Part shown: positions 1-8,172 of the stretch, piece after piece
Numbering within the stretch: position 1 is the stretch's first letter
Layout: each line of letters opens with the position of its first letter
Origin: Acidovorax sp. NB1
Lineage (GTDB): Bacteria > Pseudomonadota > Gammaproteobacteria > Burkholderiales > Burkholderiaceae_C
Assembly: GCF_005405905.1 (NCBI RefSeq)
Contig: NZ_BJHU01000021.1
Coordinates: forward strand, 62,001 to 126,000
DNA: 64,000 nucleotides
Direction: 5' to 3'
Program-made: the position numbers and the translations under genes
The notes under the pieces: model-generated
The model's input: the letters and a program-made list of their open reading frames with translations, nothing else
What the model was told of the DNA's origin: nothing
Databases searched by the model: none

Positions 1-2
1 TG

Positions 3-164
3 GCGTACCAGATCCTGCAGGCAGGCTTTCAGCTCAACATCCCGCGCATGTTTGCTGCGCTGCTGCTGATCTCGCTCACCGGCGTCGCGCTCTTCGTGCT
101 GATGGCATGGCTCACGCGCGTCGCCCTGGGCGGCTGGCACGCCAGCGAAACGTCGCACGACTAG
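3..164 (+). CDS. ABC transporter permease, C-terminal fragment
   Basis: Only the last 53 residues and the stop are present; the gene begins left of the window. The visible part has a long hydrophobic stretch (AALLLISLTGVALFVLMAWL), a final membrane helix, and a short polar tail. This fits the end of an inner-membrane permease of the nitrate/sulfonate/taurine (SsuC/TauC) type, where the last helix is followed by a short cytoplasmic tail. The family is inferred from that shape alone, since no EAA loop is visible. The stop is 101 bp before the next gene on the same strand, so the two may be cotranscribed. Confidence 0.6.
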   Translation, partial: AYQILQAGFQLNIPRMFAALLLISLTGVALFVLMAWLTRVALGGWHASETSHD

Positions 165-265
165 ACCTTTCAACCCCATCGCCAACACACCGCGCGCAGC
201 CACTGGCGCGCGGCACGGGCTTCCTTTTGCCCCAAACGGCCAACAGCGGCCAAGGAGATACCGAC

Positions 266-1651
266 ATGACCACCACCGCCCAACAGCTCCCCGACCTGCT
301 GCCCGACCTGGACTGGATCGCCGACCCGCTGCGCGTGGGCCGCCTCTCGCAGGACTTTGCCTGGTTCAGCCCCGTGCTCAAGCGCGACCTGGCGGGCAAG
401 CGCGGCGACATCGCCGTGCGCCCGCGCACTGAAGCAGAAATCCGCCAGGTGGTAGCCGCATGCGCCAGCGCGGGCATCCCTCTCACCGTGCGCGGCAGCG
501 GCACCGGCAACTATGGTCAGAGCACGCCACTGCACGGCGGCGTGATCCTGGACCTGTCGGGCTACAACGCCTTTGGCTGGGTGCGCGGCGGCGTGGGCCG
601 CGCGCAGTCGGGCATCCGGCTGGCAGACTTTGACGCGCAGGCCAAGCCCCACGGGCAAGAACTGCGCTGGCTGCCCAGCACCTACCGCAGCGCCACGCTG
701 GGCGGGCTGTTTGGCGGCGGCTTTGGCGGTGCGGGCTCCATCAACCACGGCCCGCTGGCCGCGCCCGGCAATGTGCTGGCCGTGCGCGCCATGACGGTAG
801 AGCCGGAGCCCCAAGTCATCGAACTGCGCGGCCCCGAGGCCATGCTGCTGCACCACACCTACGGCACCAACGGCATCGTGCTGGAGCTGGAAGTGGCCCT
901 GACCCCTGCCGTGGACTGGACCGAATGCATCGCCACCTTCGAACAGTTCGACGCCGCGCTGGAGTTTGCCGACCGCTTTGGCAGCGCACCCGGGCTGGAG
1001 AAAAAAGAGGTGTGTTTTGTGGCCGCCCCCATCCCGCAGTACTTCACCAGCCTGGCCGAGCACCTGCCCGCCAACCAGCACGCGGTGCTGCTGCTGGTGG
1101 CCCCGCACTCCGAGGCGGGCATGCGCGACATGGCGGCGCAGCACGGCGGCCAGGTCACCTACCGCAAGACCGCCGACGAAGTGGCCAGCAGCCACAAAAC
1201 CTTGCTCGAATACACCTGGAACCACACCACCCTGCACGCCCTGAAGGTGGACAAAGGCCTGACCTACATCCAGAGTGGCTTCAACCCCATGCACCGCCTC
1301 AAGCAGGTGAAGGCGCTGGAGGCCGCGTTGAAGGGCGAGGTGATGATGCACCTGGAGTTCTTGCGCACCAAGGAAGGCGCCTTCAACTGCAGCGGCCTGC
1401 AGATCATCCGCTACACCACCGAAGAGCGCCTGAACCAGATCATGCAGATCTACCGCGACCACGGCGTGCAAATCAACAACCCGCACGTGTACATCGTGGA
1501 AGACGGCAAGCAGAACAACCTGGACCCCGCCGTGGTGGGCATGAAGCGCCGCTTTGACCCGCAAGGCCTGCTCAACCCCGGCAAGCTGCGCAGCTGGTAT
1601 GCGGCCGAACCCCAGGTTGCAGCCCCTGCCCCCGCGCTCCAGACCGCCTGA
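266..1651 (+). CDS. FAD-binding oxidoreductase (FAD_binding_4 / GlcD-like)
   Basis: A 461-residue flavoprotein of the PCMH/vanillyl-alcohol oxidase type. The N-terminal FAD region has the usual features: a RPRTEAEIRQVVAAC segment, then LTVRGSGTGNYGQ, a pyrophosphate-binding loop, and further on STYRSATLGGLFGGGFGG, a Gly-rich FAD contact. The C-terminus has FDPQGLLNPGKL, the typical closing motif of glycolate/lactate-oxidase-like enzymes. The ATG at 266 is chosen because AAGGAG lies 8 bp upstream; the frame is open further upstream (to 107) but that extension overlaps the preceding permease gene. Substrate unknown; following an ABC permease it may act on the imported compound. Confidence 0.8.
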   Translation: MTTTAQQLPDLLPDLDWIADPLRVGRLSQDFAWFSPVLKRDLAGKRGDIAVRPRTEAEIRQVVAACASAGIPLTVRGSGTGNYGQSTPLHGGVILDLSGYNAFGWVRGGVGRAQSGIRLADFDAQAKPHGQELRWLPSTYRSATLGGLFGGGFGGAGSINHGPLAAPGNVLAVRAMTVEPEPQVIELRGPEAMLLHHTYGTNGIVLELEVALTPAVDWTECIATFEQFDAALEFADRFGSAPGLEKKEVCFVAAPIPQYFTSLAEHLPANQHAVLLLVAPHSEAGMRDMAAQHGGQVTYRKTADEVASSHKTLLEYTWNHTTLHALKVDKGLTYIQSGFNPMHRLKQVKALEAALKGEVMMHLEFLRTKEGAFNCSGLQIIRYTTEERLNQIMQIYRDHGVQINNPHVYIVEDGKQNNLDPAVVGMKRRFDPQGLLNPGKLRSWYAAEPQVAAPAPALQTA

Positions 1652-1689
1652 CCCGCCACAGCCACATCTCCACGCGCCCTCGGGTTTCC

Positions 1690-1789
1690 TCCCTCTCCCC
1701 TCGCGGGAGAGGGCCGGGGAGAGGGGGCAGCGCCCCCAAGTAGCGCACAACCCCCTCTCCCCCACCCTCTCCCACCAGGGGAGAGGGAG
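1690..1789. repeat. CCCTCTCCC/GGGAGAGGG palindromic repeat, copy 1
   Basis: Intergenic region between the FAD oxidase gene and ureD. CCCTCTCCC and GGGAGAGGG arms enclose a 5-nt loop, followed about 50 bp later by CCCTCTCCC arms closing on GGGGAGAGGG. The same motif recurs at 7979-8036 and 35608-35645. It resembles the REP-like extragenic palindromes common in proteobacteria and could form strong hairpins in RNA. Confidence 0.7.
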
Positions 1790-1821
1790 CCGCAAACCGG
1801 TCCCGCCCAGCGCAAACATCT

Positions 1822-1884
1822 GGTCAAAAATGCCCCTTGCGCTTATCCACAGGGCATAATCAGCTACTCATTTAATAGCAAAAC
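1822..1884 (+). repeat. AT-rich dispersed element (TAGCTAT family), copy a
   Basis: One of eight related intergenic segments in this window. Order of motifs: TCAAAAATG, GCGCTTATCC, GGCATAATCAGCTA, then an AT-rich stretch ending TTTAATAGC. It lies directly before the ureD start codon and so forms part of its leader. The best parallel copies are at 8108-8172, 45685-45740 and 35986-36045. Confidence 0.55.
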
Positions 1885-1892
1885 TCCGCACC

Positions 1893-2735
1893 ATGCCCTG
1901 GCACGCCCGCCTGCAGCTCGACTACACGGCCGAAAGCAACAACAACGCCCGCACCGTCGCCCGCTACGAGCACAACGGCCCGTTACGCATTCTGCAAAGC
2001 CTGTACCCCGAGGGCGACGCCATCTGCCACAACGTGCTGGTGCACCCCCCCGGCGGCCTGGTGGGCGGCGACACGCTGGACATCACCACCACCGTGGGCC
2101 CCGGCGCCCACGGCCTGGTCACCACGCCCGGCGCTACGCGCTTTTACCGCTCCACCGGCCCGCTGGCTCTGCAGCGCAGCCACCTCACCTTGGCCGGAGG
2201 CGCGCGCCTGGAATGGCTGCCGCTGGAAGCCCTGTGCTACAGCGCCTGCCACGCCGAAAACCACCTCACGCTGAACCTGGCCCCCGGCGCGGAATGCATC
2301 GCCTGGGACGTGACCGCGTTGGGCCTGCCGCACGCGGGCCAGCCATTCGAGCAAGGCCGCTTCACCCAGCATCTGGAAGTGCCTGGCCTGTGGCTGGAGC
2401 GCGGCGTCATCGACGCCGCCGATGACCGGCTGCTGAGCAGTCCCTTGGGTTTGGCAGGCCACCGCTGCATGGCCAGCATGTTTTTTGCCGCAGGCACGCC
2501 CCTGGACCGCACCCGCCGCGACGCCGCCTTGGACGCGGCCCGTGCGGTGATGGATCAACACCCCCAGGTCAAAGCCACCGCAGGCGCCACCAGCCCCAAT
2601 GACCGCATGGTGGTGGTGCGCGTGCTGGCGCCGCAGGTGGAGCCAGCGATGAAACTGCTCAAAGCCGTGCGGGTGGCTTGGCGGGAGGTTCTGTGGGGGT
2701 TGGAGGGGGAAGCGCCTAGGATTTGGGCGATGTAG
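1893..2735 (+). CDS. ureD: Urease accessory protein UreD
   Basis: 280 residues, normal length for UreD (UreH). UreD scaffolds the UreD-UreF-UreG complex that delivers nickel to apo-urease. Family features seen: the N-terminal RTVARYEHNGPLRILQSLYP segment, HPPGGLVGGDTL, TTPGATRFYRS and the SPNDRMVVVRVLA segment near the C-terminus. The start has no strong ribosome site but begins at the conserved position. The gene stands alone here, about 32 kb from ureA and on the same strand; in most Burkholderiales known to me it lies immediately before ureA or between urtE and ureA. Confidence 0.95.
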   Translation: MPWHARLQLDYTAESNNNARTVARYEHNGPLRILQSLYPEGDAICHNVLVHPPGGLVGGDTLDITTTVGPGAHGLVTTPGATRFYRSTGPLALQRSHLTLAGGARLEWLPLEALCYSACHAENHLTLNLAPGAECIAWDVTALGLPHAGQPFEQGRFTQHLEVPGLWLERGVIDAADDRLLSSPLGLAGHRCMASMFFAAGTPLDRTRRDAALDAARAVMDQHPQVKATAGATSPNDRMVVVRVLAPQVEPAMKLLKAVRVAWREVLWGLEGEAPRIWAM

Positions 2736-2777
2736 CTCCACCGGTGCACTCTCACAAAGTCAATTTACATTCCGAGA

Positions 2778-3653
2778 ATGGACACTGGCAAAGCTTCAAC
2801 GCACAGTTTTCGGGTCAATCACATTGCCATCATCGAATCCCTGCCGTCCCGAGAATTTCAAACTGGCAGAGAACTGGCGGGCTACCTCAACGGCCAGCTT
2901 GAAGATTTACAGACGCCAATTACCGTGTCGCATGTTGACATTGCGACGCCTTATGAATTCCGAGCTGTCATAGCAAATCTAGCGACACAGGCCGATCAGG
3001 AAGGCCTGCGCCCGATCGTCCACATTGAGGCTCACGGAGAAGACGATTTCGGGCTTCACTTCCGGGGCGGAAAAATCCACTGGCGGGAGATATGCGATGC
3101 TCTGATTCCGTTAAACCGAGCCAGCGGATTCAACCTGCTCCTATCTGTCTCTGCGTGCTTTGGTGTGAGCTGTATCTCAGGAGTTTCATTGCGCAGAGGA
3201 GCCCCTTGTTACGCATTGCTCGGCCCCTCAAAAGACCTATCACCGAGCGATCTACTGAACAGATTCAGGAGCTTTTATCGCGAAGTCATTCACTCGCAGG
3301 ACTTGGACCTGGCCTTGGCCGCAATGAACAAAGACAAGCTTGAACGTGGACAAATGGTGTTCGTTTCTGCGGAAGGGTGGTTCGAGGAATTGATGTTGGA
3401 GTATTTGATAAACGCAGCGCATCCAAAGGAGCTGAAAGCAGCGGCTATGCGCATCTTCCGCAAGTCAAGAAGTGAGGGCGCAACATTGACCCTCGGGGAG
3501 ACAAAAAGGCAGCTCGTTAAGAACCGGCCGCAGATTGCACAAGGCTATTTCGCTGAGTTTTTTATGGTTCACCACATTCCCGAGAATGCACAGCGTTTTG
3601 GGGCGTTGCTCAGGGCTATGGAGACCACAATCAAGCAAACCACTCCGAGCTAG
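2778..3653 (+). CDS. Putative caspase-like (clan CD) cysteine peptidase, function unknown
   Basis: 291 residues. I do not recognise a named family, but two signatures of clan CD peptidases (caspase, CHAT, gingipain fold) are visible. A hydrophobic strand leads into His86-Gly87 (RPIVHIEAHGED), and a second hydrophobic strand leads into Cys127 (NLLLSVSACFG), 41 residues later. Between them, W102 and a short helix match the usual layout. The C-terminal 160 residues look helical and carry no recognisable domain, no signal peptide and no membrane segment. Base composition is clearly lower in GC than the flanking genes, suggesting acquisition. It ends 4 bp before a small gene on the same strand. 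The peptidase role is inferred from the dyad only; it could be a non-catalytic relative. Confidence 0.55.
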   Translation: MDTGKASTHSFRVNHIAIIESLPSREFQTGRELAGYLNGQLEDLQTPITVSHVDIATPYEFRAVIANLATQADQEGLRPIVHIEAHGEDDFGLHFRGGKIHWREICDALIPLNRASGFNLLLSVSACFGVSCISGVSLRRGAPCYALLGPSKDLSPSDLLNRFRSFYREVIHSQDLDLALAAMNKDKLERGQMVFVSAEGWFEELMLEYLINAAHPKELKAAAMRIFRKSRSEGATLTLGETKRQLVKNRPQIAQGYFAEFFMVHHIPENAQRFGALLRAMETTIKQTTPS

Positions 3654-3657
3654 CACG

Positions 3658-3825
3658 ATGAACTCACAGGACAACCTAGCTGCAGAAACGTTGGCACAAA
3701 GCCGATTAGCCACTGAGACAAAGGCATCACAAAAGGCGGATCACCACTACAAACACCAGCAAGCCCCAACGAATTTCGCAGAGCTTTTTCTAGCAGCAAT
3801 GATCCACCCGTGGCTCGATGTGTGA
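3658..3825 (+). CDS. Small hypothetical protein (55 aa) downstream of caspase-like gene
   Basis: A 55-residue open frame starting 4 bp after the stop of the caspase-like gene. It begins MNSQDNLAAETLAQSRL and ends with a more hydrophobic stretch, FAELFLAAMIHPWLDV. It is rich in Gln, His, Ala and Lys with no Cys. No family is recognised. The tight spacing, same strand and shared lower GC suggest a two-gene cassette, so it may be a partner, substrate or inhibitor of the putative peptidase. No clear Shine-Dalgarno is seen, so translation would depend on coupling. Could also be chance. Confidence 0.35.
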   Translation: MNSQDNLAAETLAQSRLATETKASQKADHHYKHQQAPTNFAELFLAAMIHPWLDV

Positions 3826-3832
3826 TCCCCGT

Positions 3833-5059
3833 TCAGGAAGCGGCTGCTGCAGGCACCTTGAGTAGCCCATCCCCCTTAAACATCCCCCGAATCCCCCGCA
3901 CCGCCTGCCGAATCCGCGCCTCATTCTCAATCAGCGCAAACCTCACATATTCATCCCCTTGGTCGCCAAAGCCGATGCCCGGCGACACGCACACCTTGGC
4001 TTTCTCCAGTAACTGCCGGGCAAATTCCAGCGAGCCCAGCGCGCGGTAGGGCTCGGGGATGCGGGCCCAGATGTACATGCTGGCCTTGGGGCAGTCCACG
4101 GCCCAGCCGGCTTCGGTGAGGCCCTTGTAGAGCACATCGCGGCGGCGCTGGTACTGGGCGGCGATGTCTTTCACGCACTGCTGGTCGCCCTCCAGCGCGG
4201 CAATGGCAGCCACCTGCAGGGGCGTGAAGGTGCCGTAGTCGTGGTAGCTCTTGATGCGGGCGAGCGCGGCCACCAGGTCGGGGTTGCCCACCATGAAGCC
4301 CACGCGCCAGCCGGCCATGTTGTAGCTTTTGCTCAGGGTGAAAAACTCCACCGCCACGTCCTTGGCGCCGGGCACTTCCATGATGCTGGGGGCGCGGTAG
4401 CCGTCGTACACGATGTCGGCATAGGCCAGGTCGTGCACCACCAAAATGTCGTGCTTCTTGGCCAGGGCGATCACGCGCTCGAAGAAACCCAGGTCCACGC
4501 ACTGCGCGGTGGGGTTACTGGGAAAGCCGAAGATCATCATCTTGGGCTTGGGGTAGCTGCCGCGAATGGCCTTTTCGAGCTCGGCAAAAAAGTCCACGTC
4601 GGGCGCCACGGGCACGCTGCGGATATCCGCGCCCGCAATCACCGCGCCGTAGATGTGGATGGGGTAGCTCGGGTCGGGCACCAGCACGGTGTCGCCCCGG
4701 TCGAGCGTGGCTAGCATCAGGTGGGCCAGGCCTTCCTTGGAGCCGATGGTGACGATGGCCTCGGTGTCGGGGTTGATGTCCACCGCGTAGCGGTCTTTGT
4801 ACCAATGGCTGATGGCGCGGCGCAGGCGCGGGATGCCTTTGCTGGCGCTGTAGCCGTGGGTGTCGGGCCGCTGGGCCACTTCGGTGAGCTTGGCGACGAT
4901 GTGCGGTGGCGTGGCCCCGTCGGGGTTGCCCATGCTCATGTCGATGATGTCTTCGCCCCGGCGGCGGGCGGCCAACTTAAGTTCGGCCGTGATGTTGAAG
5001 ACGTAGGGAGGGAGGCGATCGATGCGCGCAAAACGGCGCTTGCCCTGCGATGCAGACAT
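3833..5059 (-). CDS. alaC: Alanine-type aminotransferase (AlaC-like, PLP fold type I)
   Basis: 408 residues, normal length for the AlaC/DapL-like class I/II aminotransferases. It probably interconverts pyruvate/alanine and 2-oxoglutarate/glutamate in the cytosol using pyridoxal phosphate. Visible features: [16 protein letters not shown] at the N-terminus, [53 protein letters not shown] (substrate-binding region), the Schiff-base lysine K244 in [12 protein letters not shown], and the C-terminal [18 protein letters not shown] with the carboxylate-binding Arg. In Burkholderiales this gene is often upstream of hom-thrC, which are not in this window. It converges with the small gene ending 8 bp away. 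The symbol is by similarity of motifs, not proven. Confidence 0.85.
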   Translation of the reverse strand: MSASQGKRRFARIDRLPPYVFNITAELKLAARRRGEDIIDMSMGNPDGATPPHIVAKLTEVAQRPDTHGYSASKGIPRLRRAISHWYKDRYAVDINPDTEAIVTIGSKEGLAHLMLATLDRGDTVLVPDPSYPIHIYGAVIAGADIRSVPVAPDVDFFAELEKAIRGSYPKPKMMIFGFPSNPTAQCVDLGFFERVIALAKKHDILVVHDLAYADIVYDGYRAPSIMEVPGAKDVAVEFFTLSKSYNMAGWRVGFMVGNPDLVAALARIKSYHDYGTFTPLQVAAIAALEGDQQCVKDIAAQYQRRRDVLYKGLTEAGWAVDCPKASMYIWARIPEPYRALGSLEFARQLLEKAKVCVSPGIGFGDQGDEYVRFALIENEARIRQAVRGIRGMFKGDGLLKVPAAAAS

Positions 5060-5193
5060 GCGGTGTGACTTTCACGTAAGCGCCCGGAACCGTCCGAGCG
5101 ACGTGGCTGGCAGAAAGGCCAGCCCGCGTTCAATGTAGCGCAGAACGCGGTGTTCTTTTCCCCCGCTGCGGCTGTGTCGCGCCGCCGCTACGG

Positions 5194-6414
5194 TCACACC
5201 ATGGCGGGTTTCGTGCTCCGTTCGCTCGCCATGGACCACGCAAAGATCCCGACACCACCGAGGCCCAGCACCACCCCCACCCACCCGGTGGACGTCCAGC
5301 CCATGCCCGCCGAAATGGCCACGCCGCCCAGCCATGCGCCCAATGCGTTGGCGGCGTTGAAGGCCGAGTGGTTGAGTGCAGCGGCCAGGGTCTGCGCGTC
5401 GCCCGCCACGTCCATCAGGCGGATCTGCAGCGCGGGGCCGATGGCGACCACGGTGCCCAACAGGAACGTGGCCAGCGCGGCGCTGGCGGGGTGGTGCGCG
5501 GCGGGCACAAACAGCGCCATCACCACGATGGACCACAACAGCACCTTGCCGATGGCGGGCATGAGCGCCTTGTCGGCCATGCGCGAGCCCACCAGGTTGC
5601 CCGCCACCATGCCCAGGCCAAACAGCGACAGCACAAAGGGCATGAGCGCAGGCGGCATGCCTGCCACCTCCAGCAAGGTGGGCTTGATGTAGCTGAACAC
5701 CGCAAACATGCCGCCAAACCCGATGGCGCCAATGCCCAGCGTGAACCACACCTGCTTGCGCGCCAGCGCGCCCAGCTCGCGCAGCGGGCTGGCGCCGTGC
5801 GATGCGGGCATGGCGGGCACCCACAGGCGCACCATGATGACAGCAGCCACGGCGATCAGGCCCACAAAAACAAACGCGGCGCGCCAGCCAAAGTGTTCTC
5901 CCAGGGCAGCCGCAATAGGCACCCCGACCAGCGTGGCCGTGGTCAGCCCCAGCATGACCCAGCCCACGGCGCGCGCGCGGCGGCCGGGCGGGGCCAGTGC
6001 AGCCGCCACCAACGCGGCCACGCCAAAGTAGGTGCCGTGGGGCAGGCCGGTGAACAGCCGCATGGCGGTGAGTGATCCATAGCCCGGCGCCAGTGCCGAT
6101 GCGAAGTTGCCCAGCGCATACACCACCATCAGCGCCATCAGCAGCGCGCGCCGCCCCCAGTGGGCGCACAACACGGCCAGCACGGGCGCGCCCACCACCA
6201 CGCCCAGGGCATAGGCGCTGATGACGTGGCCCGCCTGCGGAATGCTCACGCCAATGTCGCGCGCCACCTCGGGCAGCAAGCCCATGATGACGAACTCGCC
6301 CGTGCCGATGGAAAAACCGCCCACCCCCAGCGCCAGCACGGCGCGCACGAGGGTGCGGTCGTCGGTGGGGGTGATGTCGTTGGTGGGCAATGTGGAGGGC
6401 AAGGGCGCAGTCAT
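5194..6414 (-). CDS. MFS transporter, DHA1 family (AraJ/YdhP-like)
   Basis: 406 residues with about 12 hydrophobic segments. Family marks: GEFVIMGLLPEVARDIGVSI in helix 1 and loop, typical of the AraJ/YdhP/PbuE exporters; HVISAYALGVVVGAPVL in helix 2; RLFTGLPHGTYFGVAALVAA in helix 4, carrying the RxxxGxxHG variant; and a cytoplasmic loop with WGRRALL. Probably a proton-driven drug or metabolite exporter in the inner membrane; substrate unknown. An in-frame TTG at 6462 would add 16 residues, but the ATG at 6414 gives the family's usual short N-terminus. It reads in the same direction as the aminotransferase gene, with 134 bp between them. Confidence 0.85.
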   Translation of the reverse strand: MTAPLPSTLPTNDITPTDDRTLVRAVLALGVGGFSIGTGEFVIMGLLPEVARDIGVSIPQAGHVISAYALGVVVGAPVLAVLCAHWGRRALLMALMVVYALGNFASALAPGYGSLTAMRLFTGLPHGTYFGVAALVAAALAPPGRRARAVGWVMLGLTTATLVGVPIAAALGEHFGWRAAFVFVGLIAVAAVIMVRLWVPAMPASHGASPLRELGALARKQVWFTLGIGAIGFGGMFAVFSYIKPTLLEVAGMPPALMPFVLSLFGLGMVAGNLVGSRMADKALMPAIGKVLLWSIVVMALFVPAAHHPASAALATFLLGTVVAIGPALQIRLMDVAGDAQTLAAALNHSAFNAANALGAWLGGVAISAGMGWTSTGWVGVVLGLGGVGIFAWSMASERSTKPAMV

Positions 6415-6747
6415 GGCAACAACGGAGGGCGCAGCACCAGCAGGCGACGGTGCCGCAACCAAAGAGATCGGTGGGGTGGGGAAAGAGCTGCAACACAGCC
6501 GCCGGGCGGTTGCATTGTTACGCAGTTACGGGGGTAAACCCGAATTTTGTAACCATATCATGCCCGGCGGACCTCTGCTGGGCCGGGGGCATACCCCCGC
6601 CGGGGCGATGGCCCCAGCGGCGCCGCGCGGGTGCAAGCGCTGCCGGTATTCGCTACGTGCTAGTTGCTGCGCCTGATTGCTTGTGCCACCGCGCCATGGG
6701 CGTGCCCGACAGCTGGGCTATCTATCTGCAGCAGGATATGCGCAGGA
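6415..6747. other. Gene-free stretch between MFS gene and adenylate cyclase gene
   Basis: 333 bp with no supported gene. It presumably holds the promoter of the minus-strand MFS gene. The only structure I see is a GC-rich palindrome around 6593-6606 (CGGGGG/CCCCCG); it lacks a T-run, so I do not call it a terminator. Confidence 0.4.
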
Positions 6748-7830
6748 TCAGTGCGCCACCAACAGCTGCACAAACATCTGCACCTTGGCGTGGCATTCGG
6801 CGCTGATGGAGGTGAACTCCAGCCCGGCCACCCATTCGTCGCCCTCCTGCTTGAGGGTGATGACGCGCGCATACACATCGGCCACGCGGTAGTCCACCAG
6901 CGGCAGTTCAAACTCCAGCTTGATCTCGCTGTGCGGTTCCAGCGGCTCGATCAGCTCCACCAGCAGGCCGTGGTAGCCAATGTCGCGGATGGCGCCGTGC
7001 ACGATGTGGGGTACGACGATCTTGTCCTGCATGCGCTGGCACAGGCAGGGCAGGCGCGCATCCACGCGGTGGCTGCGGCGGAACTCCTGGCGCGGCACCT
7101 TGAGTTTTTGCGAGGGGATGGCGATCAGCTCGCGCAGGCTGACGGGTTGCGTGCGGCCCTTGACATAGACCTGCATGGGCGCCGATGCCGACACCAGGCC
7201 CCAGCAGCGCTGGTAGGTCGTGTCGCTGATCAGCACCTGACCGCGCAGGCTCAGCGCCTCGATGCGCGAGGCCAGGTTGACCGCCTCGCCAATCACCGTG
7301 TATTCGGAATACACGTCCGAACCAAAGCGCCCGGCCATCACCGTGCCGGTGTTCACGCCAATTCCCAGAAACACCTCGGGCAGCCGCTCCCGCAGGTGCT
7401 CCAGGTTCAGCTCGCGCATGGCCATCTGCATCTCCACGGCGCAGAGCAGCGCGCGGTCCACATCGTCCTCGCGCGCCACGGGGGCGCCAAACAGCACCAT
7501 GATCGAGTCGCCCATGAACTTGTCGATGCTGCCCTGGTACTTGAACACCACTTCAGACAGCCGCGCCAGGCAGCGGTTGAGCGCCGCAATCACCACCGAC
7601 GCCGGTTGCGAGCCCGACAGCGCGGTGAACCCGCGCAGGTCGGCCAGCAAGATGGTGACCTCACGCGGCACCACGGCCAGGCCGTCGCTGGCGCCGCCAT
7701 CGGGGCTCTGCATGCCATGCAGGATGGCGGCCATCTCGGTCTGCGCCGCTTCGGACAGGGGCGTGCCAGTCTCGCGCTCGATCAGCGCCTGCAGACGGCG
7801 CACGGCATCGTGGTGGAATTCTTTGTGCAT
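6748..7830 (-). CDS. Class III adenylate/guanylate cyclase with C-terminal PilZ-like domain
   Basis: 360 residues. Residues about 55-225 form a class III nucleotidyl cyclase: first metal Asp in TILLADLRGFTALSG, adenine-contact Lys and second metal Asp in KFMGDSIMVLFG, and the transition-state Asn/Arg in YTVIGEAVNLASRIE. The essential residues for activity are therefore all present. Residues about 250-355 look like a PilZ domain: QEFRRSHRVDARLPC has the RRxxR arrangement, followed by GAIRDIGYHGLLVE in place of the usual D/NxSxxG. The combination suggests a link between cAMP synthesis and c-di-GMP sensing. No membrane segment, so probably cytosolic. The exact product (cAMP or cGMP) and c-di-GMP binding are inferences. 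Stands alone between gaps on both sides. Confidence 0.85.
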   Translation of the reverse strand: MHKEFHHDAVRRLQALIERETGTPLSEAAQTEMAAILHGMQSPDGGASDGLAVVPREVTILLADLRGFTALSGSQPASVVIAALNRCLARLSEVVFKYQGSIDKFMGDSIMVLFGAPVAREDDVDRALLCAVEMQMAMRELNLEHLRERLPEVFLGIGVNTGTVMAGRFGSDVYSEYTVIGEAVNLASRIEALSLRGQVLISDTTYQRCWGLVSASAPMQVYVKGRTQPVSLRELIAIPSQKLKVPRQEFRRSHRVDARLPCLCQRMQDKIVVPHIVHGAIRDIGYHGLLVELIEPLEPHSEIKLEFELPLVDYRVADVYARVITLKQEGDEWVAGLEFTSISAECHAKVQMFVQLLVAH

Positions 7831-7978
7831 GGGCGCGAGGGAAGTGGGGCGGTTTGTTGGTATGGGGGCATTGCCGGCCCCTGCCAGCCAGAATAGGCGC
7901 CGCCCAACGGCTGGTCAACCGGTGAAAACACTCCGGGCCGGGGGACAGCAGGCGGCGCCGGGCCCCAGAGCGACCGCC

Positions 7979-8036
7979 CCCTCTCCCCAACCCTCTCCCC
8001 AACCCTCTCCCCAACCCTCTCCCACAGGGGAGAGGG
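7979..8036. repeat. CCCTCTCCC palindromic repeat, copy 2, with 12-bp tandem array
   Basis: Three perfect head-to-tail copies of CCCTCTCCCCAA (7979-8014) lead into a CCCTCTCCC...GGGGAGAGGG hairpin at 8015-8036. It lies in the gap between the FAA-hydrolase gene end and the cyclase gene start. The tandem amplification is unique to this copy; copies 1 and 3 have only single or double arms. Not a CRISPR: there are no unique spacers. Confidence 0.75.
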
Positions 8037-8107
8037 AGAAAGACGCAGCGCTGTGGGGCGTAGAAGCAGAGGCGGCCAACCCAAGGCCGGATGGACTGGA
8101 GTGAAAA

Positions 8108-8172
8108 ATTCAAAGCTTTTTTGGCTACTACCGCGCGACCATCATGCCCTAACAGCTATCAAATTTGTAGCA
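8108..8172 (+). repeat. AT-rich dispersed element, copy b, overlapping a gene end
   Basis: Shares TACCGCGCGACCA, ATGCC and CAGCTAT, in this order, with the copy at 45685-45740. The minus-strand FAA-hydrolase gene runs into it: its last ten codons (DATNLIAVRA) and stop lie inside the element, so the repeat supplies the protein's C-terminus. Confidence 0.6.

Noticed and set aside
170-1819. 549-codon frame on the minus strand
   Set aside because: Antisense shadow of the FAD oxidase gene; runs through the palindromic repeats and has no domain.
5194-6462. MFS start at the TTG at 6462
   Set aside because: Adds a low-complexity Ala/Pro leader; the internal ATG fits the family better.
7979-8036. 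CRISPR array
   Set aside because: Units of 12 bp are contiguous without spacers; a simple tandem array joined to a palindrome.
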